Below are positions 1 to 8,812 of a stretch of DNA of 64,000 nt, piece after piece; position 1 is the first letter of the stretch, and each line of letters opens with the position of its first letter. The position numbers and the translations under genes are program-made. Source of the stretch: Conchocele bisecta (taxonomy: Eukaryota; Mollusca; Bivalvia; Lucinida; Thyasiridae); contig CM055266.1 in the NCBI GenBank assembly GCA_029237695.1, forward strand, positions 110,191,370 through 110,255,369, in the 5' to 3' direction. The notes below the pieces were generated by a model, which was not told where the DNA came from, ran no database searches, and was given only the letters and a program-made list of their open reading frames with translations.

Positions 1-151
1 GGGAAAGCACATTCGAGCTACCTCATCTGGATATACAGCGCTTGGAACGATGGTTATACGTTTTAGTGCTATTAGAGCTAAGATAACATGATGAGAATGG
101 AAATACATATCGCCGCATAAAGAAGGTGGTACATTTGGTGACAACTCACTG
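1..151. other. host flank left of element E1
   Basis: No open reading frame or recognisable repeat is visible. It ends in ACTCACTG, and the same 8 bases recur just after the right terminus of E1, so this is the left side of the E1 insertion site. Confidence 0.6.
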
Positions 152-354
152 AGTAGTAGTAAGGGAGTCAAAATGATACCACCTACCGTGATATCATTTA
201 TAACCCTCTATAATACCCACACCACCCCCGAAAATCAAAAAAATTGGTTAACGAGGAAAATTGGGTCTCCCGACAGCAAATTTTTGAATTTTTGGAGAAA
301 ATAATTTTGAAAAGAGGGAGTCCCAATTATATTGGTAATTGACTTTTGAAAAAA
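152..354 (+). repeat. E1 left terminal inverted repeat with terminal hairpin
   Basis: This matches the reverse complement of 17370-17572 over 203 bp; I see two mismatches. The outer part folds on itself: AAATGATA (171-178) pairs with TATCATTT (192-199), and AGGG (162-165) with CCCT (204-207). The inner part also holds a short inverted pair (GGGTCTCCC / GGGAGTCCC). Confidence 0.92.
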
Positions 355-386
355 TATATTGGTGTCATAAATACATCATGTTTTTC

Positions 387-402
387 ACGTCCAAATTGAA
401 CA
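387..402 (+). promoter_or_regulatory. putative early-gene promoter motif (ACGTCCAAATTGAACA)
   Basis: A close match to the ACGTCCAATTGAACA motif found in front of the polymerase and zinc-finger genes at the other end of E1 and near the left end of E3. Its end lies 31 bp before the ATG of the 434-850 gene; in front of the zinc-finger gene the distance is 30 bp. The promoter role is inferred from this recurrence and spacing. Confidence 0.5.
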
Positions 403-433
403 GAAAAAACAAGTACCAATATTATTAGAGAAA

Positions 434-850
434 ATGGATAATACAATACAATTTGAATTGCAAATTTTTAATGACTGTGTTGAAGAAGTTTACGAAGCTT
501 ACGGGGGTTATAATCCTGTATATAAATTCTATAAAATGAGAACACTAGGCGATATCGAATATATGAAATACCAGCGTAATTTATTACGCTCCGACAAAAA
601 CGTTGCATTTACAATATTATACCGGCAATTATGTCAACTATACAAGAGGCAAATACGAACATTAAGACAGATAATGCGTATCGGATATGAAACTAAGTCG
701 TATTATATAAAACTATTAAAACCCAACGATTCGTTTACGAACGTACATTTCTACGATATCGCTTATAAACAACAACAAGCAGACGACAATGTTTCACTTA
801 CACGTGTTATAAACATGCAAATTATATGTCCTACCTTACACGTATATTAA
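434..850 (+). CDS. hypothetical protein, 138 aa, first gene of E1
   Basis: I do not recognise this protein. It starts at an ATG 31 bp downstream of the shared promoter-like motif and stays open for 138 codons in AT-rich DNA, which supports it being real. It is basic and rich in Tyr, Gln and Arg, with no signal peptide or membrane segment. The middle (about residues 45-85) looks helical and basic, so nucleic-acid binding is possible but unproven. It is the only plus-strand gene before the minus-strand structural cluster. No counterpart is visible in E2 or E3, whose left ends hold other sequence. Given the motif, an early regulatory or host-interaction role is a guess. Confidence 0.55.
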   Translation: MDNTIQFELQIFNDCVEEVYEAYGGYNPVYKFYKMRTLGDIEYMKYQRNLLRSDKNVAFTILYRQLCQLYKRQIRTLRQIMRIGYETKSYYIKLLKPNDSFTNVHFYDIAYKQQQADDNVSLTRVINMQIICPTLHVY

Positions 851-899
851 GTGTCCATTTTATAGAGAGATTACACGATTACGTCTTCCGGGATGAAAC

Positions 900-1071
900 A
901 TAAACACACTGTAATATATACTACACACACGGCTATTTATAGCCTTATCGATGGTATGTAAACGGGCTATCGATTTACACAGGTGGTGTACACGTTATAA
1001 ACACATGTAATATATATTACACACCACGGCTATTTATAGCTTATCGATGGTATGTAAACAGGCTATCGATT
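900..1071 (+). repeat. two direct copies of a ~75-bp non-coding unit
   Basis: Units at about 900-974 and 996-1071 share TAAACACA..GTAATATATA, GGCTATTTATAG, TTATCGATGGTATGTAAAC and GGGCTATCGATT-type blocks. ATCGAT occurs twice per unit and TATCGAT/ATCGATA are mirrored. The surrounding 851-1130 has no gene. An origin-proximal or regulatory role is possible but only inferred. Confidence 0.75.
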
Positions 1072-1263
1072 GTTAAGTTTATATACGAGAAATAAACACA
1101 GTTTGGTGTCGGGACGCCGGCATTAATATCTCAACAGTGAGATAAGTTTCGCAACATGTAATTCACTCTGGCCGCTCTGCACATTATAGCGGATGGAGGT
1201 AACGATGAGGTGGGGTCCGCGGCATCGGTCCAATGATGGGGTGGAGGAGATGTGAGTGTAACA

Positions 1264-1374
1264 CACCTCGCTAAGCCGAAAAAAATAAAAAAATAGAAGA
1301 AATTTAAGCGAAGGCTTAGCGGGGTGGACCCAGAAGGGTTTTGTTGGCGCGGGTTCGAGCCTCGGTGGAACCTA
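1264..1374 (+). other. hairpin plus tRNA-like B-box segment, function unknown
   Basis: CACCTCGCTAAGCC (1264-1277) pairs with GGCTTAGCGGGGTG (1313-1326) around a purine-rich AT loop. It is followed at 1350-1362 by GGGTTCGAGCCTC, a good match to the RNA polymerase III B box or T-arm. No complete acceptor stem or cloverleaf can be drawn, so this is not called a tRNA. The rest of 1131-1513 is a G-rich block followed by T- and A-rich low-complexity sequence without a gene. Confidence 0.35.
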
Positions 1375-1513
1375 AACAATTTTTCTTTTTTTTTTCTTTT
1401 TAAATTGTTAATAATTTTCATAAAATTAATTAATAAATTGTTTAATGCACCAATATAATTAATTTTATAATTTTCTTTAAAATTAATTATAAAATTAATT
1501 ATTTTATAAAATA

Positions 1514-2131
1514 TCACAATGGTGCTGTAACATTTCTTCCGACTTTATCTCCAAGTTTTTCCCTAAATTTATCCCAATCGGTACACTCAATCTTCGGCAT
1601 GGTGGCGCGCGCTTTGATTCTTATATCATTTTTTAATTGTGCATATCTCCCCATTTCTTCCACCACGGATTCAAACTCTAAATTTGATATTTTCTTATTG
1701 GCCAACGCTTTGGACACCATAACGTCGATGGTATTTTTCTTAGACCTGGCGAGAACAGATATTCTATCATGTTTTCTACATTTTTTCTCGAGTTTTCCAC
1801 CCGACGCCCTAATTACCATACACAACAACCCAGAAACGGCCGACACCGCACATAAAATCCCCGCCACAGGAACCGTTATAATGGTGGATATAGTTGCAGC
1901 TGTCCCCGCCCCACACAACACAGAAACACTCGCCAGAGCCGTGCTAGATACTTCAGCCATGTTCACCGCACGTCTATATTTGTTAGCGTTTCTTTTTCTA
2001 TTTGTATATTCTCTAACTAAAATATCCTGTATAGCGACGATATTATTCAACCTAAAATCTGAACTTCTTTCGTTAATTGTACACAGTGTTGATGGAGTGG
2101 TATTGACAATTGGAAGCGTTGATTCGTTCAT
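1514..2131 (-). CDS. small two-helix membrane protein
   Basis: A protein of about 205 aa, function unknown. The start is placed at the internal ATG giving MNES, because the E2 copy begins the same way. A hydrophobic Ala/Val/Ile/Gly-rich stretch (about residues 62-108) can form two membrane helices. It is followed by a basic, conserved helical tail containing KCRKHDRISVLARSKKNTID and an acidic EFESVVEEM segment. Homologues sit in the same place, downstream of the fibre gene, in E2 (disrupted) and E3 (open), so the pair may be co-transcribed. The conserved tail suggests a virion-membrane or assembly role; this is inference. A long open frame on the opposite strand is its shadow. Confidence 0.72.
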   Translation of the reverse strand: MNESTLPIVNTTPSTLCTINERSSDFRLNNIVAIQDILVREYTNRKRNANKYRRAVNMAEVSSTALASVSVLCGAGTAATISTIITVPVAGILCAVSAVSGLLCMVIRASGGKLEKKCRKHDRISVLARSKKNTIDVMVSKALANKKISNLEFESVVEEMGRYAQLKNDIRIKARATMPKIECTDWDKFREKLGDKVGRNVTAPL

Positions 2132-2151
2132 GATTTTCAATATATTAGTAT

Positions 2152-4025
2152 TTACAAAATAAGTTCAATTAACAATGAGACAATAGTGGAAGAACTCTCT
2201 GGGTCACCGATTTTCGTAACAAAGTTAATAACACTACCTTTGGAAAGTCTAATTCGATCAGAACCGGAGAACGAAACCACCGTCGAACTATCTCCAGAGA
2301 TTTTAGTGACTCCAACCCCCCATTCTTCCCCATCTACTACAATATTTATCGCGACAGCGCCCACAGGTTTACCACTATCATTAACCGAGCAGACCGCCAT
2401 TTGGATAACTTCACCCGCAGCTGTCATAGTGTATCCCCCACATTTATTACTCGCTTTGGCACCGAACGAATATTCATAGTGCCCCTCAACCAATGGGCCC
2501 CGCTTCTCAGCCCAAACTGTTATGGCACGTTTTAGCGTTTTCATTGTTTGCACTATTCCGGCAAGCGCACTGTTTGCGTTATATGCCTCAGTACGAATAT
2601 TATAAGAGGTCTCCTCAAGAGCTTTGGTCGCGGCTATACGATCATGTTTCAGTTTATCAGAAACTTCAGTTATCTTTCCGTCTAGTTCGGTAAGTGCCGC
2701 TTCTCTACTGAGAGAGTCCTCTAAGCGCAACGCATCATAAGCCTCCGTAATGGTCGCCTGGTGGCCTTTTAGGGCTTTCTCAACACCCGACCGGGCCTCT
2801 TTTCGAAATTCGGTTATTTTCCCGTCTAGTTCAGCAACCGCCGCTTCTCTGATGAGAGAGTCCTCTGAGCGCAACACCTCATAAGCCTTCGCAAGGGCTG
2901 CCTGGTGGTCTTCTCGGGCTTTCTCAACACCCGACCGGGCCTTTTTTTGAAATTCGGTTATTTTTTCATCTAGTTCACCACCCGCCGCTTCTCTGATGAG
3001 AGAGTCCTCTGAGCGCAACACCCTATATACCTCCGTAAGGTCCGCCTGGTGGTCTTCTCGGGCTTTCTCAATACCCGTTCGTACCCCCTCAACCCCCAAC
3101 CGGGCCTCTTTTCGAAATTTGGTTATTTTTTTGTCTAGTGCCGCTTCTCTGTTGAGAGAGTCCTCTGATCGCAACGCCCCATAAGCCTCCGCAATGGCCT
3201 CCTTGTGGTCTTCTCGGACCCCCTCAACCCCCGACCTGGTCTCTTTCAGAAATTCGGCTATTTTCCCGTCTAGTTCGGTAAGTGTAGCTTCTCTGTTGAG
3301 AGAGTCCTCTAAGCGCAACGCATTATAAGCCTCCGCAAGGGCCTCCGCAAGGTTCGACTGGTGGTCTTCTCGGACTTTCTCAATACCCGACCGGGTCTCT
3401 TTTCGAAATTTGGTTATATTTTATCTAGTTCGGCAACCGCCGCTTCTCTGACGAGAGAGTCCTCTGAGCGCAACACCTCATAAGCCTCCGTAAGGTCCGC
3501 CTGGTGGTCTTCTCGAGCTTTCTCAATACCCGACGTGGCCTCTTTTCTAAATTTAGTTATTTTTTTGTCTAGTTCGGTAAGTGCCGCTTCTCTAATGAGA
3601 GAGTCCTCTAAGCGCAACGTATTATAAACCTCCGTAAGGGCCGCCTGGTGGTCTTCTCGGACTTTATCAATATCTGACCTGCTCTCTTTTCGAAATTTCG
3701 TTATCTTTTTACATAGTTCGTTTAGTTCCGAATCTCTGATGAGAGAATCCTCTGAGCGCAACACCTCATAAGCCGCCTGATCTTTCTCAATATCCGTTCG
3801 GACTCCCTCAATTTGTGCAGTCGCCGTCAGCACTTCTACTCTAACATCTGATATACTCCTGTGAATCCCGTTTGTGACCTTCGATATAGTTTTATTTATC
3901 AAGGCCTTGGTTTTTCCAGTAGTTAAAAAGTCGCCCTCTGTCGGGATGAATCCACCTTCTGCCGGTTCCAAATTCTTTGAATTTGTCACCCAATCGGAAG
4001 AACTACCTGGTCCGTATATACTCAT
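2152..4025 (-). pseudogene. fibre-like spike protein with eight-repeat shaft (frameshifted)
   Basis: The reading frame runs from an ATG at 4025 (MSIYGPG, shared with E2 and E3) to 2152, with one small frame break near 3412, where the repeat spacing is 155 instead of 156 bp. Order: a short N-terminal tail with the Gly/Pro motif, a coiled-coil region, eight tandem units of about 48 residues (each with a LRSEDSL core and heptad-like charged helices), then a compact C-terminal head of about 105 residues rich in beta pattern (EYSFGAKAS, GSVINFVTK). A tail-shaft-head plan is typical of trimeric viral fibres, so host-cell attachment is a reasonable inference. The head is well conserved in E2 and E3, which lack the repeats. 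Confidence 0.7.
2702..3780 (-). repeat. eight tandem ~144-156 bp units encoding the fibre shaft
   Basis: The block TCTCT.(A/G)(T/C)GAGAGAGTCCTCT.AGCGCAAC recurs at 2702, 2846, 2990, 3146, 3290, 3445, 3589 and 3733. Most spacings are 144 bp; one is 156 and one 155, the latter carrying the frameshift. Units are much alike, so expansion is recent. Confidence 0.93.
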
Positions 4026-4058
4026 AATAAAATTAATTATAATATTGGGCACCTGTAC

Positions 4059-4745
4059 TCAATTAGAAATTTCGAGAACTACCGACATCGGGTAATCGTT
4101 TTTCAACTTTCTCGCTTGATCATCGAGAATAGAGACCGTAAATTCGTGGATATGTCCCGATTCCAAAACTTTCATCTCGGGGTGTGGGAAGTCTAAGGTC
4201 ACAGTCTCACCATAGAAACAGTCGCTGGCTTGCACGGTTTTCAGTAATGTGCTGGGAGTGCCGTCTACCGTGTTGTACGATGTGTTCACCCGATCCAGGT
4301 GCACCCTGAGAGTTTTCGTGAAGGCGAAGTCCACCGGGTTATCACCGACGTACTCACCTGGGGTAAACACTCCTTTGTTCGAGGAGTATGTCTCTCTAAA
4401 ACCGAGTTGAATACCCAACCCCGGGGAGACCACTACCTTATTATCAGTGCTGATGGTCATTGTTGCGAGCCCGGTAGCATTCGATACTGTGAGGTTGATT
4501 ATACCGTCAAGCTCTGAGTTGACAAAATCTTTGAGCTGTCTTATTCCCCACAGTCCGTGAGGCAGCTTTACACCGAATTGTTGTCCATCCTTCACATAGT
4601 AAAACCCTTCGCTCTTCCCCACATTCTGCCATCCAACCGTGAACGTGATTGATCTAAGGCCTACCCGACGTTTTCCGCAGCAGTTGTCGATTTACTTTTG
4701 AAGTTCACAACTCCCTTTTTGAACATTAGTGATAGTAGCAAACAT
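4059..4745 (-). pseudogene. penton-like minor capsid candidate (one nonsense codon)
   Basis: About 228 codons from an ATG at 4745, the position matching the intact E3 gene, to 4059. Codon 18 is a TAA, so E1 cannot make the full protein unless a downstream start is used. The protein has no membrane segment. Its second half alternates hydrophobic residues in a beta-sandwich-like pattern, with blocks VHLDRVNTSYN, PSTLLKTV, GETVTLDF and ending SVVLEI. I associate this pattern with the single jelly-roll minor capsid (penton-like) protein of invertebrate Polinton-like elements, but no structure could be checked. Its start codon lies 14 bp from that of the divergent gene at 4760. Confidence 0.5.
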
Positions 4746-4759
4746 AATAATATCTTTCA

Positions 4760-6172
4760 ATGGCTACCAAAGCATTTAGCTTTAATTCTAATGCAAAGTA
4801 CGCGGTCGGTGGTAAATACAAGCAAAAAGACGTTGTTAACCACCTTGTACACCCAACCGTAACGGTTAGACCGGCCAGTGGCTTTGCCACCAATTTCCCT
4901 AACACGTTTGAGAAATATAAGATGCCCAAGATTACTACGATGGAGGCGGTAAACGGTTGGAAAGTCACACCGATGTAGTTTTGGCAGAACCAGCTAAATG
5001 TTGCTGTATGATGCGCAACAGCCGGGTGTGGAGTTTCACATAAAGACCATCTGTCATCCAAGAATGTCATGCTCCGAAGTGTCTACAACTTTCACACGTA
5101 TTATACTATTAGGAGGATTCTCAAAGAACTAAGTATTTCTCTACCTCAAGACGACGCCTGGGATCCCATTTCCAACGCATACGACCGTATGGCGTTTGAA
5201 AGATTGTGTAACGAATTTAAAGTTTCAAAAGACGCGAACTGGAGACAGAAAGCATTTCCTACCACCACCGGCCTCGGGGACGTTCTCATTCGGGGCCAGT
5301 CCGGGAATTGGACGCAGACTGATTTTAGACACGATTACTCCGGTGAACACATCGTCAGTCGGAACGCCGGGAATTTTGACCCCGCGACTATGACTTTCGG
5401 GCCAGATGTGTCTGGAGGTCGGCACTGTGGCGTGTTTTCTTGTAAAATGTTACCTCCGAAACTGGCTCACGTCGATTACATACAGCAGGCTGCTGAGGTT
5501 CAGAACGCGTGGACCACATTTATGTTAGATAAGGGTCTAGGGTTCACGCAGGCCGGGGTTACTCGCGTCAACGAATCTATTCGCACGTACGTCTGGGCCA
5601 TCCTCGGCGCACAGAAGCAAACTCGCAGTTCTATAATAGGATTCGGAACGGCGTTTGACGCGCAAAAACAGTTCTTGGCACTTGTTGAGGACGCCATCTC
5701 AGCTAAGGTGGACCTGGAGAAGACGATCCAGAATTATCAAGACGTTTTGCAGACTGCCAGCACCCCAGTGGACTATGTATTTGGAATAGGTCTTTATATG
5801 GCGCCGAGCAATATGATACTACGAGACGACCCGGTTGATGGTTACAATAATAAAATCGTAATCGCCACCGCCAATCAAAAAATCGGTCACAACGGTAACG
5901 TGAACACGGATATCATCCAGCGCACCCCAAAAATGATCGGGCGCGGAGTTGTAAATTCAAATAAATTCGAAAAAGATTTCATAAAACCCCCAAAACACAA
6001 AATGGATACACCTCCCTCAACACAATCGAACCCAGTACCCCCAATTCGTAAATTGGATGCACCATCGAGTTCCATCAACAATGTTGAAATTGGAAGCACA
6101 ACACACGAGGAGGAGAAATTAGGGCTCGTCGTCGCCCTCGTGGCGATCGGATTATTTACCCTTTGGTTTTAG
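4760..6172 (+). pseudogene. C-terminally anchored structural protein, ~470 aa (two nonsense codons)
   Basis: A frame of about 470 codons interrupted by TAG at 4976-4978 and TGA near 5009; the remaining 367 codons are open. Function unknown. Recognisable conserved blocks are VYNFH.YYTIRRILKEL, SNAYDR.AFERL, RTYVWAILGAQ, QKQFLALVEDAIS and VDYVFGIGLYMAPS. The C-terminus has a Pro/Lys/Asn-rich linker, then a single membrane anchor (about GLVVALVAIGLFTLWF) as the last residues. Such tail-anchored proteins beside capsid genes are probably virion components. All three copies are broken at different positions. The last 21 bp overlap tail-to-tail with the next, opposite-strand gene. Confidence 0.7.
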
Positions 6173-7444
6173 GAACTCTCTGGCGAAGAATAGTAGGAGA
6201 CCGGCGATTGCCACGATTAAAGCCCAAGTATTTTTGGCTCGCCATCCGGCCGTTTTTGATAATATAGATAGCAAGTAAGAAACGATACTTCCGATCAGTC
6301 CAGGTAGTGCGGCAGCCGCCTTTTCGGCTAATTTAGCCAGGAGACTGGCGAGGGCTTTTAGTTGTTTTTTTACCCACTCCTTGGCTCCACCGGATGGCGC
6401 GGGTGCTGGTGGTGTGGGTGCTGGCGCGGGTGGTGGCGCCGCATCACCAGTGAAAGCTAGAACTATGGTCGATATAGTCATGCTGATAGCAACGAGGATG
6501 CTTGCTATCGTGATGCCCTGTTCTCTGAACAGAGTGCGAAGACGCTCACCGAGTGTCGTCTCCTCGTTCAGGACCCTCGAGATTGTTTCGCGGATCCGAC
6601 TTATTTGGGTGCGGAGAGCCTCACGGTTAGTAGATGCAACCTCCAAGCGAGCTTCTCTTTGATCCCGCAACGACTGCAGGCGTTCGGTGATCCGCTCGGT
6701 AGATTCTCTATCGCCACCAGCTTCCTCCAGTTTTCTTTCTTCTAGCGCGATATGTTCATCCAGCGCCGTGAGTTTGGCGAGGTTATGGACAAATTCGCCC
6801 CGGACTGTTTGCATAGCCTTATCGAGTCCCTGGAGTTCGCGAAGAGGTAACGATGGGTCATCGTTAGACAGGTCGATTTCGCTGAACGTGGTCTCCACCG
6901 CGTTAATAACGTCGGTGGCTACACGAGGGACCTCGCTGAGCTCGACCGTTTCTATCGCGGCGGCCGTTTTCGCCATCGTTTCGTCGGTAGACTGTAGGGC
7001 CTCTACAGCGCGGGTCGGCATAATTGTTTTACCCCTCTTCCAATCTACGAATCCTAGTTCGCTCCTTACGAGTTGGCCACCGCCCACGTTTCCGGCAATG
7101 GTGCCCAGCCCTAGGGGTTTACCGGTCCTCATGTTGATGATTGGTATATTTGATGCCGCTTTTAGTCGCAATCTACCGTTCAGATCAAATTTGAACTTGG
7201 AGTAGTCGCGACCGACAGATGGGACCAGACCTTTTTCTGCCAAACTGTTGTAGTAGTCGTTTACAGCTCCCTCGAGTAATTCCCGACTTTGACTAGTAGT
7301 AGCGCCACCTAATTCCCCCGATTGGATTGGAACTGGAGGCTGTATCAAGGGCGTTTCGTCATTATAATCATCTATGTCATCATCATCCGCATCGACGTAA
7401 TCGTCTCTGTCGATTTCATACATGTCATTATCGTAATCAGCCAT
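6152..7444 (-). CDS. acidic coiled-coil protein with amphipathic and membrane helices, 430 aa
   Basis: Intact in E1. Order: acidic N-terminus (Asp-rich, 1-30); a globular part with FDLNGRLRLKA and TGKPLGLGTI (about 80-120); a long coiled coil (205-300); a membrane helix (311-332); a Pro/Ala linker (335-350); an amphipathic Lys/Leu/Ala region (354-398); a second membrane helix (405-421); and a basic end. Function unknown. Amphipathic helices next to membrane segments suggest membrane remodelling or penetration, loosely like adenovirus protein VI, but this is by analogy only. The gene is divergent from the capsid gene and shares a 72-bp intergenic region with it. Confidence 0.75.
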   Translation of the reverse strand: MADYDNDMYEIDRDDYVDADDDDIDDYNDETPLIQPPVPIQSGELGGATTSQSRELLEGAVNDYYNSLAEKGLVPSVGRDYSKFKFDLNGRLRLKAASNIPIINMRTGKPLGLGTIAGNVGGGQLVRSELGFVDWKRGKTIMPTRAVEALQSTDETMAKTAAAIETVELSEVPRVATDVINAVETTFSEIDLSNDDPSLPLRELQGLDKAMQTVRGEFVHNLAKLTALDEHIALEERKLEEAGGDRESTERITERLQSLRDQREARLEVASTNREALRTQISRIRETISRVLNEETTLGERLRTLFREQGITIASILVAISMTISTIVLAFTGDAAPPPAPAPTPPAPAPSGGAKEWVKKQLKALASLLAKLAEKAAAALPGLIGSIVSYLLSILSKTAGWRAKNTWALIVAIAGLLLFFAREFLKPKGK

Positions 7445-7471
7445 ATTTATAATTTCTTAAAATTAATTATG

Positions 7472-7501
7472 TATTAAAGACAAAACCATACGGGTTTAAT
7501 A
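7472..7501. promoter_or_regulatory. symmetrical bidirectional promoter block (TATTAAA...TTTAATA)
   Basis: TATTAAA (7472-7478) faces TTTAATA (7495-7501) across ACAAAACCATACGGG. The same layout occurs before the capsid gene in E2 and E3, where AAACCATACTGGTTT makes the centre palindromic too. Each strand thus reads a TATA-like TATTAAA pointing away from the centre, fitting late transcription of the two divergent structural genes. The neighbouring DNA diverges more than this block. Confidence 0.6.
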
Positions 7502-7516
7502 TAGATTCACTAAATT

Positions 7517-8812
7517 ATGTCTTCGAGTCAATACGGTCGCAAACTAAATCCATACCGCAGACTGCGTGAGCCCCTCGGGACAAAAGGCATGAGACAGAGT
7601 GTCGTTATTACGAACAACCCATCGACGATCGACCAGAACCAGCAGCTGTTAGTCCGCTTCCCCAACCTCGGAGCTAACGACGTCATTGTGCCGGGGACTG
7701 TTCGCCTCGCTTTCACTATTTCGCTGACGTCGACGGACGAGGACCGAACCGTCGTTCAGAACCTGGGTCGCGCCATCGTCAAAAAAACCATGATAAAGAT
7801 TTCTGGTAATGAGGTGATGTCGATCGACGACAGCGACGTCTACCATTGTTATCAGGACCTATGGAAGACGGCGCAAGAGCGCGAAAACGCTGTCTATCAG
7901 GGTATTGACACCAGCAAAAATAAGAACGTAACCAGACTTAGAATCGGGGCTGCTAACAAGGCAGATAGCAACGCGAGTGACAGCGCGGTCGCGGGCGCTT
8001 ACGGCAACCGCTTCTACATCCCGCTCGACTTTGAGTTGCTGGAGAGTCACATGCCCTACTATCAGAGCGCTTTGGCTGACCGCCTCGAATACGAACTAAC
8101 GTTCAACGACTACGGCCGAGTTCTCATAGCCAGCGACATGTTATCGACGTATACGATCGATAATGTTTCGCTGGAGTACGACATGGTCACGATGCCCGAA
8201 CTCGCGCGATTGATCAGAACCCAGTACGCCGGGCGCGTTGCCATACTTTACGACCGAGTTCTTCGCCATCTCAAGATGACGAAAGACAAAGGCGACACAT
8301 TGTGGAATATTAATGTCAACGTACCCGCCCGCTCGATGAAAGGTATACTGATGTTGTCCGAGGATGCTCGGTTCGCGTTCGGTGCTAGAAAAACCGACAA
8401 ATTATATAACCCCAAAATCACGAAGGTAGAGGTGACGATCGAGGGAGTACCCAATCAACTCTACAGCGCGGGTCTTCGCGCGCACCAGCAGTGGGACGAA
8501 GTAAGAAGGCAGTTTGCTGCCGGCTCTAAGCGCTCTCCGGAGGTTGCAGCAGTTGCCAAAGACCTACATCTCTCGGCCGTCTCCCTCGCGGAGTTCCTGA
8601 ATACCAAATACGCGTTATGGCTAGACATGCGAGCCAGCGACGGCGACCAAATACACGGCAACGGACGCCAAGTTGAGAACACTAGCGAGGGTGTGACGAT
8701 CCAGATAACCAAAGAGGCGGACGGAGCCGGGCCATTGAACGTGTACTTATATATAATTACAGATGCACAACTCAACATCGAAGATGGTCGATACGTCTCA
8801 GCACTCTACTGA
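7517..8812 (+). CDS. major capsid protein (predicted double jelly-roll)
   Basis: Open for 431 codons, the only uninterrupted capsid gene in the window. The protein is soluble with repeating beta-strand pattern and no membrane segment. Conserved blocks include NNPSTIDQNQQLLVRFPN, KKTMIKISGNEVMSIDDSD, GNRFYIPLDFELLESHMP, NVPARSMKGILML and a closing AQLNIEDGR. I recognise these as typical of the capsid protein encoded beside the packaging ATPase in invertebrate Polinton-like elements; the double jelly-roll fold is inferred from that family. It is shorter than many viral double jelly-roll proteins. Its last 29 bp overlap the ATPase start. Codon 201 is CGA here but TGA in both other copies. The 77-86% GC third-position feel differs from the AT-rich early genes, by eye only. 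Confidence 0.8.
   Translation: MSSSQYGRKLNPYRRLREPLGTKGMRQSVVITNNPSTIDQNQQLLVRFPNLGANDVIVPGTVRLAFTISLTSTDEDRTVVQNLGRAIVKKTMIKISGNEVMSIDDSDVYHCYQDLWKTAQERENAVYQGIDTSKNKNVTRLRIGAANKADSNASDSAVAGAYGNRFYIPLDFELLESHMPYYQSALADRLEYELTFNDYGRVLIASDMLSTYTIDNVSLEYDMVTMPELARLIRTQYAGRVAILYDRVLRHLKMTKDKGDTLWNINVNVPARSMKGILMLSEDARFAFGARKTDKLYNPKITKVEVTIEGVPNQLYSAGLRAHQQWDEVRRQFAAGSKRSPEVAAVAKDLHLSAVSLAEFLNTKYALWLDMRASDGDQIHGNGRQVENTSEGVTIQITKEADGAGPLNVYLYIITDAQLNIEDGRYVSALY

Noticed and set aside
1313..1374. tRNA gene
   Set aside because: Only a T-arm/B-box match is convincing; acceptor and anticodon stems do not form.
1131..1517. 128-codon open frame on the minus strand
   Set aside because: Composed of low-complexity Lys/Asn/Phe-rich translation of AT runs and the hairpin region; no counterpart in other copies.
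1599..2162. 187-codon plus-strand frame
   Set aside because: Shadow of the conserved minus-strand membrane-protein gene, which is supported by homologues in E2 and E3.
5069..6172. Adenovirus-type protease in the anchored ~470-aa protein
   Set aside because: No suitably spaced His, acidic and Cys residues with the family context.
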